Source: Mesorhizobium sp. (GTDB taxonomy: Bacteria > Pseudomonadota > Alphaproteobacteria > Rhizobiales > Rhizobiaceae). From it: 62,207 nt of DNA. The stretch covers positions 1 through 62,207 of the forward strand of contig SAKE01000027.1 of assembly GCA_004017275.1 (NCBI GenBank), given 5' to 3'. Below, piece by piece: positions 8,577 to 17,947 of this stretch; positions within the stretch are counted from its first letter, which is position 1; every line of letters starts with the position of its first letter. Below the pieces are notes generated by a model. The model was not told the DNA's origin. It was given only the letters and a program-made list of their open reading frames with translations, and did no database searches. A program made the position numbers and the translations under genes.

Positions 8577-9463
8577 TGGATCTCCCGGAAGATGAAAGCC
8601 GCGCCCTGTCCGGGTGCAGCCTGCACGACAATATCATTGCGCGCTATATCGTGTTTGATGGAATTGGCTGCAAGCAGCCGCGAGATGGCATCGGCGCTCC
8701 GAACCGAAAAGACTACCGCGGCGAAGCGAAGTTTTGTCGGCGCGCCGGCTGGCAGGCCAAAACGTGCGGTGAAAGACGCGGCGTCGAGCACGCTCAAATC
8801 TGCATTCGGCAGGTGAAATGCGCCGCCCTGCCCGTCGGCGGTCGGATCGTCCACCGCTACGGAAATCAGCCCATGCTGTTTTCCAGGCTCATCGCTGACC
8901 GCAACGATCTCGACAATTCCGGTGGCGCCGTTGGCGTGGGCCTGCAGAGCCGCGCGGTCCACATCAGGCGCGTTGACCCGCTCGCAGGCAAACAGGAAGG
9001 CGTCAGTGAACTCGGCTCTCGCCGCAAAGGCGAGTTTGAACGATGCGATGTCGCTTTTGCCGGCCGGGTCCGTGAAGGCGCGCGAAAAACCCAGCATGTC
9101 TCCCGCCGAGATGCCGGCTTCGACATAGCGTGCATGGTCGGCATCCGCATTGCCCGTACCTAGCACCGTGGCGGAAAATCCCTCGTCGCCGTGGCTGTCG
9201 CGATAGGCGCGATCACGCGTGACGAAGACATTGCCGTCTGCGATAGCCTTGGTCGCCGCCTGTTCGTCACCGACCGCGAGCGGTTCGAGATAGGTGCCGT
9301 CGGCCAGGAAAACACAGCAGTTTTCCGTTCCGAAGGGATGGATGCCGGTCGGGGCAACGACGAAGCCAAGTGAGGTCAGGCGGGCTCGCGCCACATCGAG
9401 GCTGCGCGTCGGCAGCACCAGGTGATCAAGCGGATGAGTGCCGGCAGCTGTGGGTCGGGTCAT
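8573..9463 (-). CDS. VOC/glyoxalase-like domain protein
   Basis: About 296 aa from ATG 9463 (MTRPTAAGTHPLDHLVLPTRSLD); a TTG-initiated extension to 9490 is less likely. The N-terminus HPLDHLVLPTRSLDVARARLTSLGFVVAP.GIHPFGTENCCVFLADGTYLEPLA is the start of a glyoxalase_3/VOC-type beta-alpha-beta module, and a second module begins around residue 190 (GLISVAVDDPTADGQGG). These are paired-barrel metal-dependent lyase or dioxygenase folds; the substrate is unknown. Its stop overlaps the kdsA start, so translation is coupled. Confidence 0.8.
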   Translation of the reverse strand: MTRPTAAGTHPLDHLVLPTRSLDVARARLTSLGFVVAPTGIHPFGTENCCVFLADGTYLEPLAVGDEQAATKAIADGNVFVTRDRAYRDSHGDEGFSATVLGTGNADADHARYVEAGISAGDMLGFSRAFTDPAGKSDIASFKLAFAARAEFTDAFLFACERVNAPDVDRAALQAHANGATGIVEIVAVSDEPGKQHGLISVAVDDPTADGQGGAFHLPNADLSVLDAASFTARFGLPAGAPTKLRFAAVVFSVRSADAISRLLAANSIKHDIARNDIVVQAAPGQGAAFIFREIQ

Positions 9464-9569
9464 GCAGGCGCGATGTGCATCATTCCGCAAGCCGGTTCAA
9501 GACTTGATCGCAATCGCGGCCGGTTCGCCCTACCGGATGTCGAAAGGCAACAGCGAAGCAAGGCCTCGA

Positions 9570-9860
9570 TCAGCCCCCTGCGACGACATCGGCGGAATAG
9601 CGCAGTTCGCGCATTGGTTTGACCTTGCTGGTGGTCTGCGCATAGAGCGGGTGCGCCTTGTAGGCGGCCAGCGCGGCGTCATCGGCGAACTCCGCATAGA
9701 CGACCACATCGACCTCATCCGACAGCGGGTCCACCTTGGTGTTGAGCGTGACCTCGAAAAGGCTGGAATGAGGAATGTTGCCGAGCGCGAGCAGCCCGTT
9801 GCGTACAGCCTCCACATCCTCCTTGCGCCGCGCGCTAAAGAAAACGATATGCCGGATCAA
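9570..9860 (-). CDS. Dabb family stress-responsive alpha/beta-barrel protein
   Basis: 96 aa ferredoxin-like dimeric barrel: IRHIVFFSARRKEDVEAVRNGLLALGNIPHSSLFEVTLN...VDVVVYAEFADDAALAAYKAHPLYAQTT. The start decided here is TTG at 9860 because GAGGAGG lies five bases upstream; an earlier TTG at 9878 would place that Shine-Dalgarno inside the gene. Dabb proteins include plant stress proteins and bacterial polyketide/olivetolic-acid-cyclase-like folds; the bacterial role is mostly unknown. It lies 106 bp before the VOC-kdsA pair. Confidence 0.85.
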   Translation of the reverse strand: MIRHIVFFSARRKEDVEAVRNGLLALGNIPHSSLFEVTLNTKVDPLSDEVDVVVYAEFADDAALAAYKAHPLYAQTTSKVKPMRELRYSADVVAGG

Positions 9861-9958
9861 CCCCGCCTCCTCGATCAAAATGCTGGGGTCTTTTGTGACG
9901 GCAGACCGGTCGCGTCAATCGACAAGGATGTCGCGGCTGCCAGTTGTGCGGATGGACG

Positions 9959-10093
9959 CTAGACCTTGCCGGTGACGGATCGCACGACGTGCGAGACACC
10001 CCTCACAGTCGAGTCCAGATACCGGCCCTGATTGTACATGCCATCCCAGATCAGGAAAAACGCGATGGCGGCGATGACGACTACATAACGCAT
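9959..10093 (-). CDS. Small single-pass membrane protein (44 aa)
   Basis: ATG at 10093 to TAG at 9959. The N-terminus RYVVVIAAIAFFLIWDGMYN is a single hydrophobic helix; the remainder (GRYLDSTVRGVSHVVRSVTGKV) is amphipathic and basic. It is short enough to be missed by length cut-offs. Similar MRY...W-D-x-x-x-N-x-G-x-Y small proteins are, from memory, common in rhizobia, with no known function. It is the first gene upstream of the Dabb-VOC-kdsA series on the same strand. Confidence 0.6.
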   Translation of the reverse strand: MRYVVVIAAIAFFLIWDGMYNQGRYLDSTVRGVSHVVRSVTGKV

Positions 10094-10433
10094 GGCTAAA
10101 TCTATCGCACAAGCCATGCTGCAGCCATAGGCGTTTTTGGCGCGTTCGGCCTTTGCTGTGCAAAAGGCAGATCAACGCCAGCGTGGGCAATCCGCTTGGC
10201 ACAGCCCCGCTTACAGCCTACCTCTTGAAGTCCCCCCTCATGACGTGGAAGATTACGGCAGGGATTCACTGGGAAGTGCTGAAGCTCTGGTAAAGGGGCG
10301 CGCGCTTTCGTTCGAGCCTGCCTGACGCCGAACCGGTCAGCTGCCGGGATCAGCTAGAGGCGTTCGGACCTGGCGAATGAACCGCGAGAACCGGGGCTCG
10401 GCAATTCGCGCCGACACCGCGGAGGGGCATGGG
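10094..10433. other. 340-bp intergenic region upstream of cfa
   Basis: Holds the divergent upstream regions of the 44-aa membrane protein and cfa. No ORF with coding character and no strong sigma-70 promoter could be assigned. A TGGCAC at 10197-10202 is followed by GC one base too early for sigma-54. A GGAGGGG Shine-Dalgarno (10421-10427) sits six bases before the cfa ATG. Confidence 0.5.
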
Positions 10434-11690
10434 ATGGCGCACAAGGAACATTTTGGCATAGCGTTGAGCGACGCGATCAGGCTCGACGAATTCAATTTCG
10501 CCGAGATCGTCAAGGGCCTGCCGGCCAAGGCGCGCATGGTGCTGTCGGCGGCGATGAACCTGCCACGCGGTTCGCTCAAGGTCAGGATGCCGGACGGCCG
10601 CGCCGTCCTCGTCGGCGGCAAGGGACCCGGTCCAGACGCCGAACTGGTGCTCAAGAACTGGCGACTGCCCGGCCGCGCCTTTTCCGGCGGCACGATCGGC
10701 GTTGCCGAATCCTACATGGACGGCGATTGGGATAGCCCTGACGTGACCAGCTTCCTGGAGTTGTTCGTGATCAATTCGGCCGTCGGCGAGCGTATCGCGG
10801 GCGGCGCCAGCTGGCTGATCAACACCGTCCAGCGCATCCGCCACTGGTTCAACCAGAACACGCACACCGGCTCGAAGCGCAACATCTCGGCGCATTACGA
10901 CCTCGGCAATGCCTTCTACAAGGAATGGCTCGATCCGAGCATGACCTACTCCTCGGCGCTCTACACGACCGGTGCCAACGACCTGGAAAGTGCCCAGGCC
11001 GCCAAATATCGCGCACTGGCGAAAGACACAGGGATCGGCTCGAAGGACCATGTGCTGGAAATCGGCTGCGGCTGGGGCGGCTTCGCGGAATTCGCGGCGC
11101 GCGAGATCGGCTGCCGGGTGACCGGGCTGACGATCAGCCGCGAGCAGCACGATTTCGCCACGGCGCGCATCGCAAAGGCCGGGCTTGCCGACAAGGTCGA
11201 TATCAAGCTGCAGGATTATCGCGACGAAACCGGCACCTATGACCGCATCGCCTCGATTGAGATGTTCGAGGCGGTCGGCGAGAAATACTGGCCGGTGTTT
11301 TTCAGCAAGATGAAGACCTGCCTGAGGCCCGGCGGAACCGCGGGCCTGCAGATCATCACCATCAACGAAGCCGCTTACGACACGTATCGCGCAAGGCCGG
11401 ATTTCATCCAGCGCTACGTCTTCCCCGGCGGCATGCTGCCGACGCCGTCGATCCTGAAAGCACTCGGCAAGGATCACGGCCTTGCCCATCTGCGCGAGCG
11501 CGTATTTCCGGACGACTACGCACGTACGCTCGCCGAATGGCGCCACCGGTTCCGGGCGTCATGGGAGAAGATCGTCCCACTCGGTTTCGACGATCGTTTC
11601 AAGAAGCTGTGGGAGTTCTATCTGCATTATTGCGAAGCCGGATTCCGCGCCAGCTACATCGACGTGCGCCAGGTGGTCTACAAGGCATAG
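10434..11690 (+). CDS. cfa: Cyclopropane-fatty-acyl-phospholipid synthase family protein
   Basis: SAM-dependent methyltransferase (418 aa) that cyclopropanates unsaturated acyl chains of membrane phospholipids. The start ATG 10434 has GGAGGGG six bases upstream, favouring it over the in-frame ATG at 10377. The N-terminal domain includes FSGGTIGVAESYMDGDWDSPDV; the catalytic part has NISAHYDLGNAFYKEWLDPSMTYSSALY, the SAM motif VLEIGCGWGGFAEFAARE, GLTISREQ, IASIEMFEAVGEKYWPVFF, YVFPGGMLPT and the C-terminal YCEAGFRASYIDVRQVV. It is monocistronic, and convergent with the nucleotidase gene. Confidence 0.95.
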   Translation: MAHKEHFGIALSDAIRLDEFNFAEIVKGLPAKARMVLSAAMNLPRGSLKVRMPDGRAVLVGGKGPGPDAELVLKNWRLPGRAFSGGTIGVAESYMDGDWDSPDVTSFLELFVINSAVGERIAGGASWLINTVQRIRHWFNQNTHTGSKRNISAHYDLGNAFYKEWLDPSMTYSSALYTTGANDLESAQAAKYRALAKDTGIGSKDHVLEIGCGWGGFAEFAAREIGCRVTGLTISREQHDFATARIAKAGLADKVDIKLQDYRDETGTYDRIASIEMFEAVGEKYWPVFFSKMKTCLRPGGTAGLQIITINEAAYDTYRARPDFIQRYVFPGGMLPTPSILKALGKDHGLAHLRERVFPDDYARTLAEWRHRFRASWEKIVPLGFDDRFKKLWEFYLHYCEAGFRASYIDVRQVVYKA

Positions 11691-11719
11691 ACCGACACTG
11701 CGGTGACGGTGTGAGCTCA

Positions 11720-11748
11720 AGCCCGCGCGGCGTATTTCCCGCGCGGCT
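11720..11748. terminator. Terminator-like hairpin between convergent genes
   Basis: AGCC(C)GCGCGG at 11720-11730 pairs with CCGCGCGGCT at 11739-11748 (10 bp, one bulged C), lying 30 bp after the cfa stop. Only a short T-rich sequence follows (TTGTT), so termination is plausible but weak. Confidence 0.5.
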
Positions 11749-11802
11749 TGTTACCTGAGACTCCGTGCAAAGTCGGCTCAGCAATATCTTGGATAATGAC
11801 GC

Positions 11803-13782
11803 TCAAAGCAGGATGCGGTATTTCGCGAAGCCTGCCTCGCCCTCGCCCGCAGGCTCGATTTTCAGCGATTTCACCTGCGCAATGAAATCCTTGGCCTTGG
11901 CGCCGGTTTCGAACACGGCGCTGGCTCCATGCAGCGGTGCGAACGACCAGTTGTCGTCCGCCGACGGGTTGATCGTGCCCTCGCTGACGATGTAGCGGAC
12001 GATGACATCGCGATTGGTGTCCGGAGCCTCGTAGATGATCTTCGAGGCGTTGATATCGGGGAAATTGCCGCCGCCGCCAGCCCGGTAATTGTTGGTCGCG
12101 ACGACGAATTTCTGTTTGGGATCAATTGGTTTCCCATCGAAACTCAAGCCGATGATACGGTTGGCATCGGCATTCGCCAGCCCGCCCTTGGCGTCGTATT
12201 TCGGCGGCTGCGACAGATCGATCCTGTAGCTGACGCCGTCAATGACGTCGAAATTGTAAGATGGGAAGTCGGTGTTGATGAGGGCCTGGTCGGCCTTCCC
12301 GGGCTCGATCCGGTTGAAGATGCCGGCCGACATTTCCAGCCATTCCTTGACCTGCGCACCGGTGATTTCGACCGCCCGCACGGTGTTGGGATAGAGATAG
12401 AGGTCGGCGACGTTCTTGATGGCGATGTCGCCCGCCGGCACGTCGGTATAGTAGTCGGCGCCGTTGCGCCCGCCGGCCTTGAACGGAGCGGCCGCCGACA
12501 AAAGCGGCACGTCCTTCCATTGCGTGTTCTTCAGAATATCCCTGAGATACCAGGTCTGCGCCTGGCTGACGACCTGCACCGACGGGTCGTCGGCGACCAG
12601 CGCGAAATAGGAATAGAGCGGCGCGGAGGTCTTGCCGACGGGGCGGCGCACATAGGCGAGCGTCGCCTGGTGGTCCTGTTCGAGGGCCGCGATGATGCGC
12701 TTGTCATCCGGGACGGTCGGCTTGTTCTTGTTATCGACGCGCTCGAAGATCGGCCGCGCCTCGGAGGTTGCCGAAACGACCTTCCATTTCGACCCGTCGC
12801 GCTCCAGCAACAGGTCGATCAGCCCCATATGCGAGCCCCAAAAGCCGCCCATGACGGCGGGTTTGCCCTGCAGCGTTCCCTTTTGCGTGTCGACACCTTC
12901 GAGCGACTGGAAATCCTTCTTGCCAGGAAAAACCAGATGCTGGTGACCGGTGAACACCGCATCGATGCCGTCGACACCGGCGACGAAGAACGAGGCGTTC
13001 TCCATCATGTCGCCCTGCTTCACGTCGATGCCGGAATGCGAGAGCGCAATGACGATGTCGGCGCCCTCCTCCTTCATCTGCGGCACCCAGGCCTTGGCCG
13101 CCTCGACGATGTCGCGCGTCTTGACGCTGCCTTCGAGGTTCTTGAGATCCCAGACCATGATCTGCGGCGGCACGAAGCCGATGATGCCGATCCTGATCGG
13201 CTGCTCGGCGCTCGATCCGTCCTTGATCTTCTTGTCGAGGATGACATAGGGCTTGAGATAGAGCTTGTCGTCGCGCGGGTTCGCGGCAAGCTCGGTGCCA
13301 CGGATCAGATTGGCGCAGACGAAGGGAAAGTTGGCGCCGGCCAGCACCTTGTCCAGAAACGACAGGCCATAATTGAACTCGTGGTTGCCCAGCGTCGAGC
13401 ACTCGTAGCCGAGCAGGTTCATGCCTTTCATGATCGGATGCAGATCGCCGTCCTTCAGCCCCTTCTCATAGGCAATGTAGTCGCCCATCGGATTGCCCTG
13501 CAGCAGGTCGCCATTGTCGATCAACATCGAATTGACGGCTTCCTTGCGCACAGCATCGATCAGGGAGGCCGTGCGCGACAGGCCCAGCGTGTCGTTCGCT
13601 TTGTCGGCGTAGTAATCGTAAGGCAGCACGTTCACATGGATGTCGGTGGTCTCCATGATCCGGAGATGCGCCTGGTTGGCTTGAGCCCGGGCTGAGAACG
13701 GATGCAGCATGATCAGCGCCCCTGTGGCGGCGGCACCCGCAAGGAAATCACGACGGGAGACGGGACGGAGCAGTTGCGACAT
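11803..13782 (-). CDS. Tat-exported 2',3'-cyclic-nucleotide 2'-phosphodiesterase/3'-nucleotidase family protein (CpdB/5'-nucleotidase)
   Basis: 659 aa periplasmic phosphatase that would salvage nucleosides and phosphate from nucleotides. The N-terminus has a twin-arginine signal (SRRDFLAGAAATGALIMLHPFSARA). The metallophosphoesterase domain follows: ETTDIHVNVLPYDYY (metal-binding D-x-H), IDNGDLLQGNPMGDY, LGNHEFNYGL, ALSHSGIDV and FTGHQHLVFPG. The C-terminal 5'-nucleotidase substrate-binding domain includes AAAPFKAGGRNG, VRAVEITGAQVKEWLEMS and NNYRAGGGGNFP. Length and motifs match CpdB best. It is monocistronic and convergent with cfa. Confidence 0.92.
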   Translation of the reverse strand: MSQLLRPVSRRDFLAGAAATGALIMLHPFSARAQANQAHLRIMETTDIHVNVLPYDYYADKANDTLGLSRTASLIDAVRKEAVNSMLIDNGDLLQGNPMGDYIAYEKGLKDGDLHPIMKGMNLLGYECSTLGNHEFNYGLSFLDKVLAGANFPFVCANLIRGTELAANPRDDKLYLKPYVILDKKIKDGSSAEQPIRIGIIGFVPPQIMVWDLKNLEGSVKTRDIVEAAKAWVPQMKEEGADIVIALSHSGIDVKQGDMMENASFFVAGVDGIDAVFTGHQHLVFPGKKDFQSLEGVDTQKGTLQGKPAVMGGFWGSHMGLIDLLLERDGSKWKVVSATSEARPIFERVDNKNKPTVPDDKRIIAALEQDHQATLAYVRRPVGKTSAPLYSYFALVADDPSVQVVSQAQTWYLRDILKNTQWKDVPLLSAAAPFKAGGRNGADYYTDVPAGDIAIKNVADLYLYPNTVRAVEITGAQVKEWLEMSAGIFNRIEPGKADQALINTDFPSYNFDVIDGVSYRIDLSQPPKYDAKGGLANADANRIIGLSFDGKPIDPKQKFVVATNNYRAGGGGNFPDINASKIIYEAPDTNRDVIVRYIVSEGTINPSADDNWSFAPLHGASAVFETGAKAKDFIAQVKSLKIEPAGEGEAGFAKYRILL

Positions 13783-13928
13783 GTTTTCTCCTTCGACGAC
13801 GTGAAAGCCCTGCCCCGCAGCGAACTTCGCTCTGAAACCCGCTCAAGTCCATTCAATAAGTCGCGCGTATCAAGCCGCCAGTCGATCAGCAACAGATGAC
13901 GGGCGGATGAACGATCCGAGTGAAGAAA

Positions 13929-15194
13929 TCAGCCCTTGTCGTCGTCGCCCTGGGTGATCAGTCGCGCGCTGCGCTGTCCCGTCGCGTAGATCCATAGCCA
14001 GCTCAGCGAAACCGCAAGCCGGTTGCGAAAGCCGATCAGGAAATAGATGTGGGCCACTCCCCAAAGCCACCAGGCCACCCAGCCGGTCAGCTTGAGCCAG
14101 CCGAAATCGATGACCGCGGCGCGCTTGCCGATCGTGGCCAGATCGCCGTCATGCCGGTAGCGGAACGGCCGCGGACTGGTGTCGCCGGCAAGCCGCGCTT
14201 TCAGCGTGGCGGCAACATGCCGGCCCTGCTGCTTGGCGGCCGGAGCGACGCCGGGAACGGGCCGCCCGTCGGGCCGCAGGACATGGGCGGCGTCGCCGAT
14301 GACGAAGATCTCCGGGCTGCCGGGCACGCTGAGATCGGGCTCGACCAGCACCCTGCCCGCCCGGTCCGCGGCCGCGCCGAGCCATTCGGCGGCTGGTGAA
14401 GCGGCAACGCCTGCCGCCCACAATATTGTCTTCGCCGCCAGATGCTTGTCGCCGAAGACGAGGCCCTCGGCGTCGCAATGCGTAACGGCCCGGCCGAGCT
14501 CGACCGTTACGCCGAGCCGCTCGAGCGCCTTGCCGGCATAGTCGGAAAGTTTCGGCGCAAAATTGGCGAGGATACGGTCACCGGCCTCGATCAGCACCAC
14601 GCGCGTCTCCCGCGTATCGATGTTGCGGAACTCGCCATGCAGCGTGTCATGCGCCAGCTCGACGATGGTGCCGGCAAGCTCGACGCCGGTCGGCCCGCCG
14701 CCGACGATCGCGATGGTCAGCAGCGCCTGGCGTTTGACCAGATCGGTCTCCTGCTCGGCCTGCTCGAAAGCCAGAAGAATGCGCCGCCTCACCGTGGTGG
14801 CGTCTTCCAGCGTCTTCAGGCCGGGCGCGAAAGGCTCCCATTCGTCATGGCCGAAATAGGCATGGCGGGCACCGGTGGCGAGCACAAGCGTGTCGTAGGC
14901 GACCGAACTGCCATCATCGAGCAACACGCGCTTGCCTGCGCGATCGATGCCAATGACATTGGCCAGCAGCGTTGTCACATCCCCGCGCTTGCGCAGGAGA
15001 TGGCGGATCGGCCAGGCAATCTCGGATGTCGCCAGCGCCGTTGTCGCCACCTGGTAGAGCAGTGGCTGGAAGAGGTGATGGTTGCGCTTGTCGATCATGG
15101 TGATGCGCACCGGCGCGCCGTCAAGCGCACGCGTGAATTCGAGACCGCCGAAACCCGCGCCGACAACGACGACATGATGGCTGGCCTGGTTCAT
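13929..15194 (-). CDS. ndh: Type II NADH dehydrogenase (NDH-2), FAD-dependent
   Basis: 421 aa, single-subunit non-proton-pumping NADH:quinone oxidoreductase at the inner membrane. FAD-binding VVVVGAGFGGLEFTRAL is at residues 8-24, and HHLFQPLLYQVATTALATSEIAWPIR is the NDH-2 signature. The NADH-binding motif is IAIVGGGPTGVELAGTI, followed by ATGARHAYFGHDEW and FVIGDAAHVLRPDGRPVPGVAPAAKQQGRH. The C-terminus (about 370-405, GWVAWWLWGVAHIYFLIGFRNRL) is the hydrophobic membrane-anchoring segment. It is transcribed divergently from the 5-formyl-THF cyclo-ligase gene. Confidence 0.93.
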   Translation of the reverse strand: MNQASHHVVVVGAGFGGLEFTRALDGAPVRITMIDKRNHHLFQPLLYQVATTALATSEIAWPIRHLLRKRGDVTTLLANVIGIDRAGKRVLLDDGSSVAYDTLVLATGARHAYFGHDEWEPFAPGLKTLEDATTVRRRILLAFEQAEQETDLVKRQALLTIAIVGGGPTGVELAGTIVELAHDTLHGEFRNIDTRETRVVLIEAGDRILANFAPKLSDYAGKALERLGVTVELGRAVTHCDAEGLVFGDKHLAAKTILWAAGVAASPAAEWLGAAADRAGRVLVEPDLSVPGSPEIFVIGDAAHVLRPDGRPVPGVAPAAKQQGRHVAATLKARLAGDTSPRPFRYRHDGDLATIGKRAAVIDFGWLKLTGWVAWWLWGVAHIYFLIGFRNRLAVSLSWLWIYATGQRSARLITQGDDDKG

Positions 15195-15361
15195 CTCATT
15201 TCACCCCGATGGATCCGACCTGATGTAGGGATTTTTGTGCACCGCAACAACGTTCCGCCCTTTGGTGATTGACTGTGAGTCGCCTTCCAATGTCGTGAAT
15301 GCACATGTCGGAAACCGTGGCCCCGGTATAGCCTTCTTCAAAGGGCATCACGAGGTGAGGC

Positions 15362-16009
15362 ATGGCCAACGATCAAGACGACGCTCCGGCGCAGTATTCT
15401 TCGCCGCCATGTTTCATGCATGAACTCGATCCGGAGTTTCGCGCGCCTCTCAGCGACTGGACCGATGTGAGACGCTGGCGCAAGGCCGAGCGCGAACGCC
15501 TGATCGCCGCACGTCTTGGCGTTTCGGCCGGCGCGCGAACTGCGTTGTCGCAACGCATTGCGGAAGGTCTCGACGCGATCATCGGCGAGATCGCCGGCCG
15601 CATGGTCAGTCTTTACTGGCCGTTTCGCGGCGAGCCGGACTTGCGGCCATGGATGGCGTCCATCAACGAGCGCGGCGGCCGCACGGCCCTGCCCATCGTT
15701 GTCGAGAAGGCGCAGCCGCTGATCTTTCGCGCCTACAAAGCGGGCGACCGGCTGGAGAAAGGCGTCTGGAACATCCCGATCCCGGCCGAGGGAGATCCGG
15801 TGCTGCCCGACATCGTCATCTCGCCGATCGTCGGCATCGATCCCAGGAATTACCGCCTTGGCTACGGCGGCGGTTTCTTCGACCGCACGCTGGCGGCGAT
15901 GCCGTTCAAGCCTCTGGTCATCGGCGTCGGCTACGAGCTGCAGCGCATCGCCACCATCTACCCGCAGCCGCACGACATCCCGATGGATCGGGTCGTAACG
16001 GTGGCCTAG
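15362..16009 (+). CDS. 5-formyltetrahydrofolate cyclo-ligase family protein
   Basis: 215 aa, converting 5-formyl-THF to 5,10-methenyl-THF with ATP. Family features: WRKAERERLIAARLGVSAGAR near the N-terminus, VSLYWPFRGEPDLRPW, ALPIVVEK, WNIPIPAEG, the substrate-binding loop PDIVISPIVGIDPRNYRLGYGGGFFDRTL and VIGVGYELQ. A GAGG sits before the ATG at 15362. Its TAG overlaps the convergent stop of the Lrp-type regulator by the four bases CTAG (16006-16009). Confidence 0.92.
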   Translation: MANDQDDAPAQYSSPPCFMHELDPEFRAPLSDWTDVRRWRKAERERLIAARLGVSAGARTALSQRIAEGLDAIIGEIAGRMVSLYWPFRGEPDLRPWMASINERGGRTALPIVVEKAQPLIFRAYKAGDRLEKGVWNIPIPAEGDPVLPDIVISPIVGIDPRNYRLGYGGGFFDRTLAAMPFKPLVIGVGYELQRIATIYPQPHDIPMDRVVTVA

Positions 16010-16479
16010 GCCATCTCCGGTTTCATGCCCATGGCCGTACGGTCGACGATTTCGCGTAGCGCGAACGACGAATTGATCTTGGTTACGTGCGGCATCGCCG
16101 ACAGCCATTCCTTGTGGATGCGCTCGTAATCGACGAGATCCTTGGCCGCGATCCTCAGGATGTAATCGTACTCACCCGACATCAGATGGCAGGACAAAAC
16201 GTTCGGACAGCGCTTGATCGCCGCCTCGAAATCCGAGAGCGTCTTCTCGAACTGTCCCGATAGGGATATGTGCACGATCGCTGTCATCTGGTGGCCAAGT
16301 GCTGCATTTGAGAGCCGCGCGTGATAGCCGCGGATGGTTCCGGATTTCTCCAGATTGTCGAGCCGGCGCGAGCAGGCCGACTGCGACAGGCCAACCTTCT
16401 CGGCAAGTGCCGCATTGGGTATCCTGCCATCCTTCTGCAAAGCCTCAAGAATGGCGATATCAATCCTGTCGAGCGGCAT
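16006..16479 (-). CDS. aldR: Lrp/AsnC family regulator, probable activator of ald
   Basis: 157 aa from ATG 16479 (MPLDRIDIAILEALQKDGR); a longer form to 16518 is possible but adds an atypical N-terminus. The AsnC-type HTH is at residues ~5-60 (IPNAALAEKVGLSQSACSRRLDNLEKSGTIRGYHARL). The RAM effector-binding domain follows (TAIVHISLSGQFEKTL..AIKRCPNVLSCHLMSGEYDYILRIAAKDLVDYERI). Divergence from alanine dehydrogenase matches the AldR-aldA arrangement described in Rhizobium leguminosarum, where AldR activates aldA. The intergenic region holds a 10-bp direct repeat (listed). Confidence 0.88.
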   Translation of the reverse strand: MPLDRIDIAILEALQKDGRIPNAALAEKVGLSQSACSRRLDNLEKSGTIRGYHARLSNAALGHQMTAIVHISLSGQFEKTLSDFEAAIKRCPNVLSCHLMSGEYDYILRIAAKDLVDYERIHKEWLSAMPHVTKINSSFALREIVDRTAMGMKPEMA

Positions 16480-16513
16480 TATTCGTGAATCCTGCGAATA
16501 TCTTGTTATTTCA

Positions 16514-16576
16514 CGCAACGATTATCGAAACCGACCGGCTGGCGCAAGCGCATTCGCAAACACCTGCGCAACGATT
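16514..16576 (+). promoter_or_regulatory. Candidate AldR operator: direct repeat in the aldR-ald intergenic region
   Basis: CGCAACGATT occurs at 16514-16523 and again at 16567-16576, exactly 53 bp apart, about five helical turns, so both copies face the same side of the DNA. Lrp-type octamers bind phased multiple sites of this kind. An AGGAG Shine-Dalgarno for ald is at about 16626. Confidence 0.45.
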
Positions 16577-16635
16577 CGTGGTTCACTCCATCCATACAGG
16601 GAGCGAGCCCAAACGGGCCGGATCAGGAGAAGAAA

Positions 16636-17751
<1,116 letters not shown>

Positions 17752-17776
17752 TTAGACCTCATATTTCCTCCGTCAG

Positions 17777-17804
17777 CCCGCCGGTTCATTCCGGCGGGTT
17801 TTTT
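17777..17804 (+). terminator. Intrinsic terminator of ald
   Basis: CCCGCCGG (17777-17784), six-base loop, CCGGCGGG (17791-17798) and T6 (17799-17804), beginning 26 bases after the ald stop. Confidence 0.9.
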
Positions 17805-17824
17805 CTTGACCTGACGGCGGGCAA

Positions 17825-17850
17825 CAAAAAAGCGGAGCCAAAGCTCCGCT
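17825..17850 (-). terminator. Intrinsic terminator of the DUF1203 gene
   Basis: AGCGGAGC (17831-17838) pairs with GCTCCGCT (17843-17850) around a CAAA loop. On the minus strand it is followed by U6 (complement of A at 17825-17830), about 100 bases after the DUF1203 stop. Confidence 0.85.
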
Positions 17851-17947
17851 TCCTCGATGTCGAGATTTGCCGCCGGTTCATCCGCGGTCGGCAAATCGAT
17901 CGACAATCGTTTTCTATCGCGATTGTGCGACGGGAGTACGACAGGCC

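Noticed and set aside
10197..10210. Sigma-54-like TGGCAC...GC upstream of cfa
   Set aside because: The GG-to-GC spacing is 11 instead of the obligatory 12 bases, and cfa is not a known NtrC or sigma-54 target.
11929..13695. A 588-codon plus-strand open frame across the nucleotidase gene
   Set aside because: Shadow frame opposite a gene with Tat signal and metallophosphatase motifs; no Shine-Dalgarno or family match.
15195..15361. 6S RNA upstream of the 5-formyl-THF cyclo-ligase gene
   Set aside because: 6S RNA often lies before this gene, but I could not see a long bulged hairpin. An Infernal search with the 6S model (RF00013) would decide; a significant hit would overturn this.
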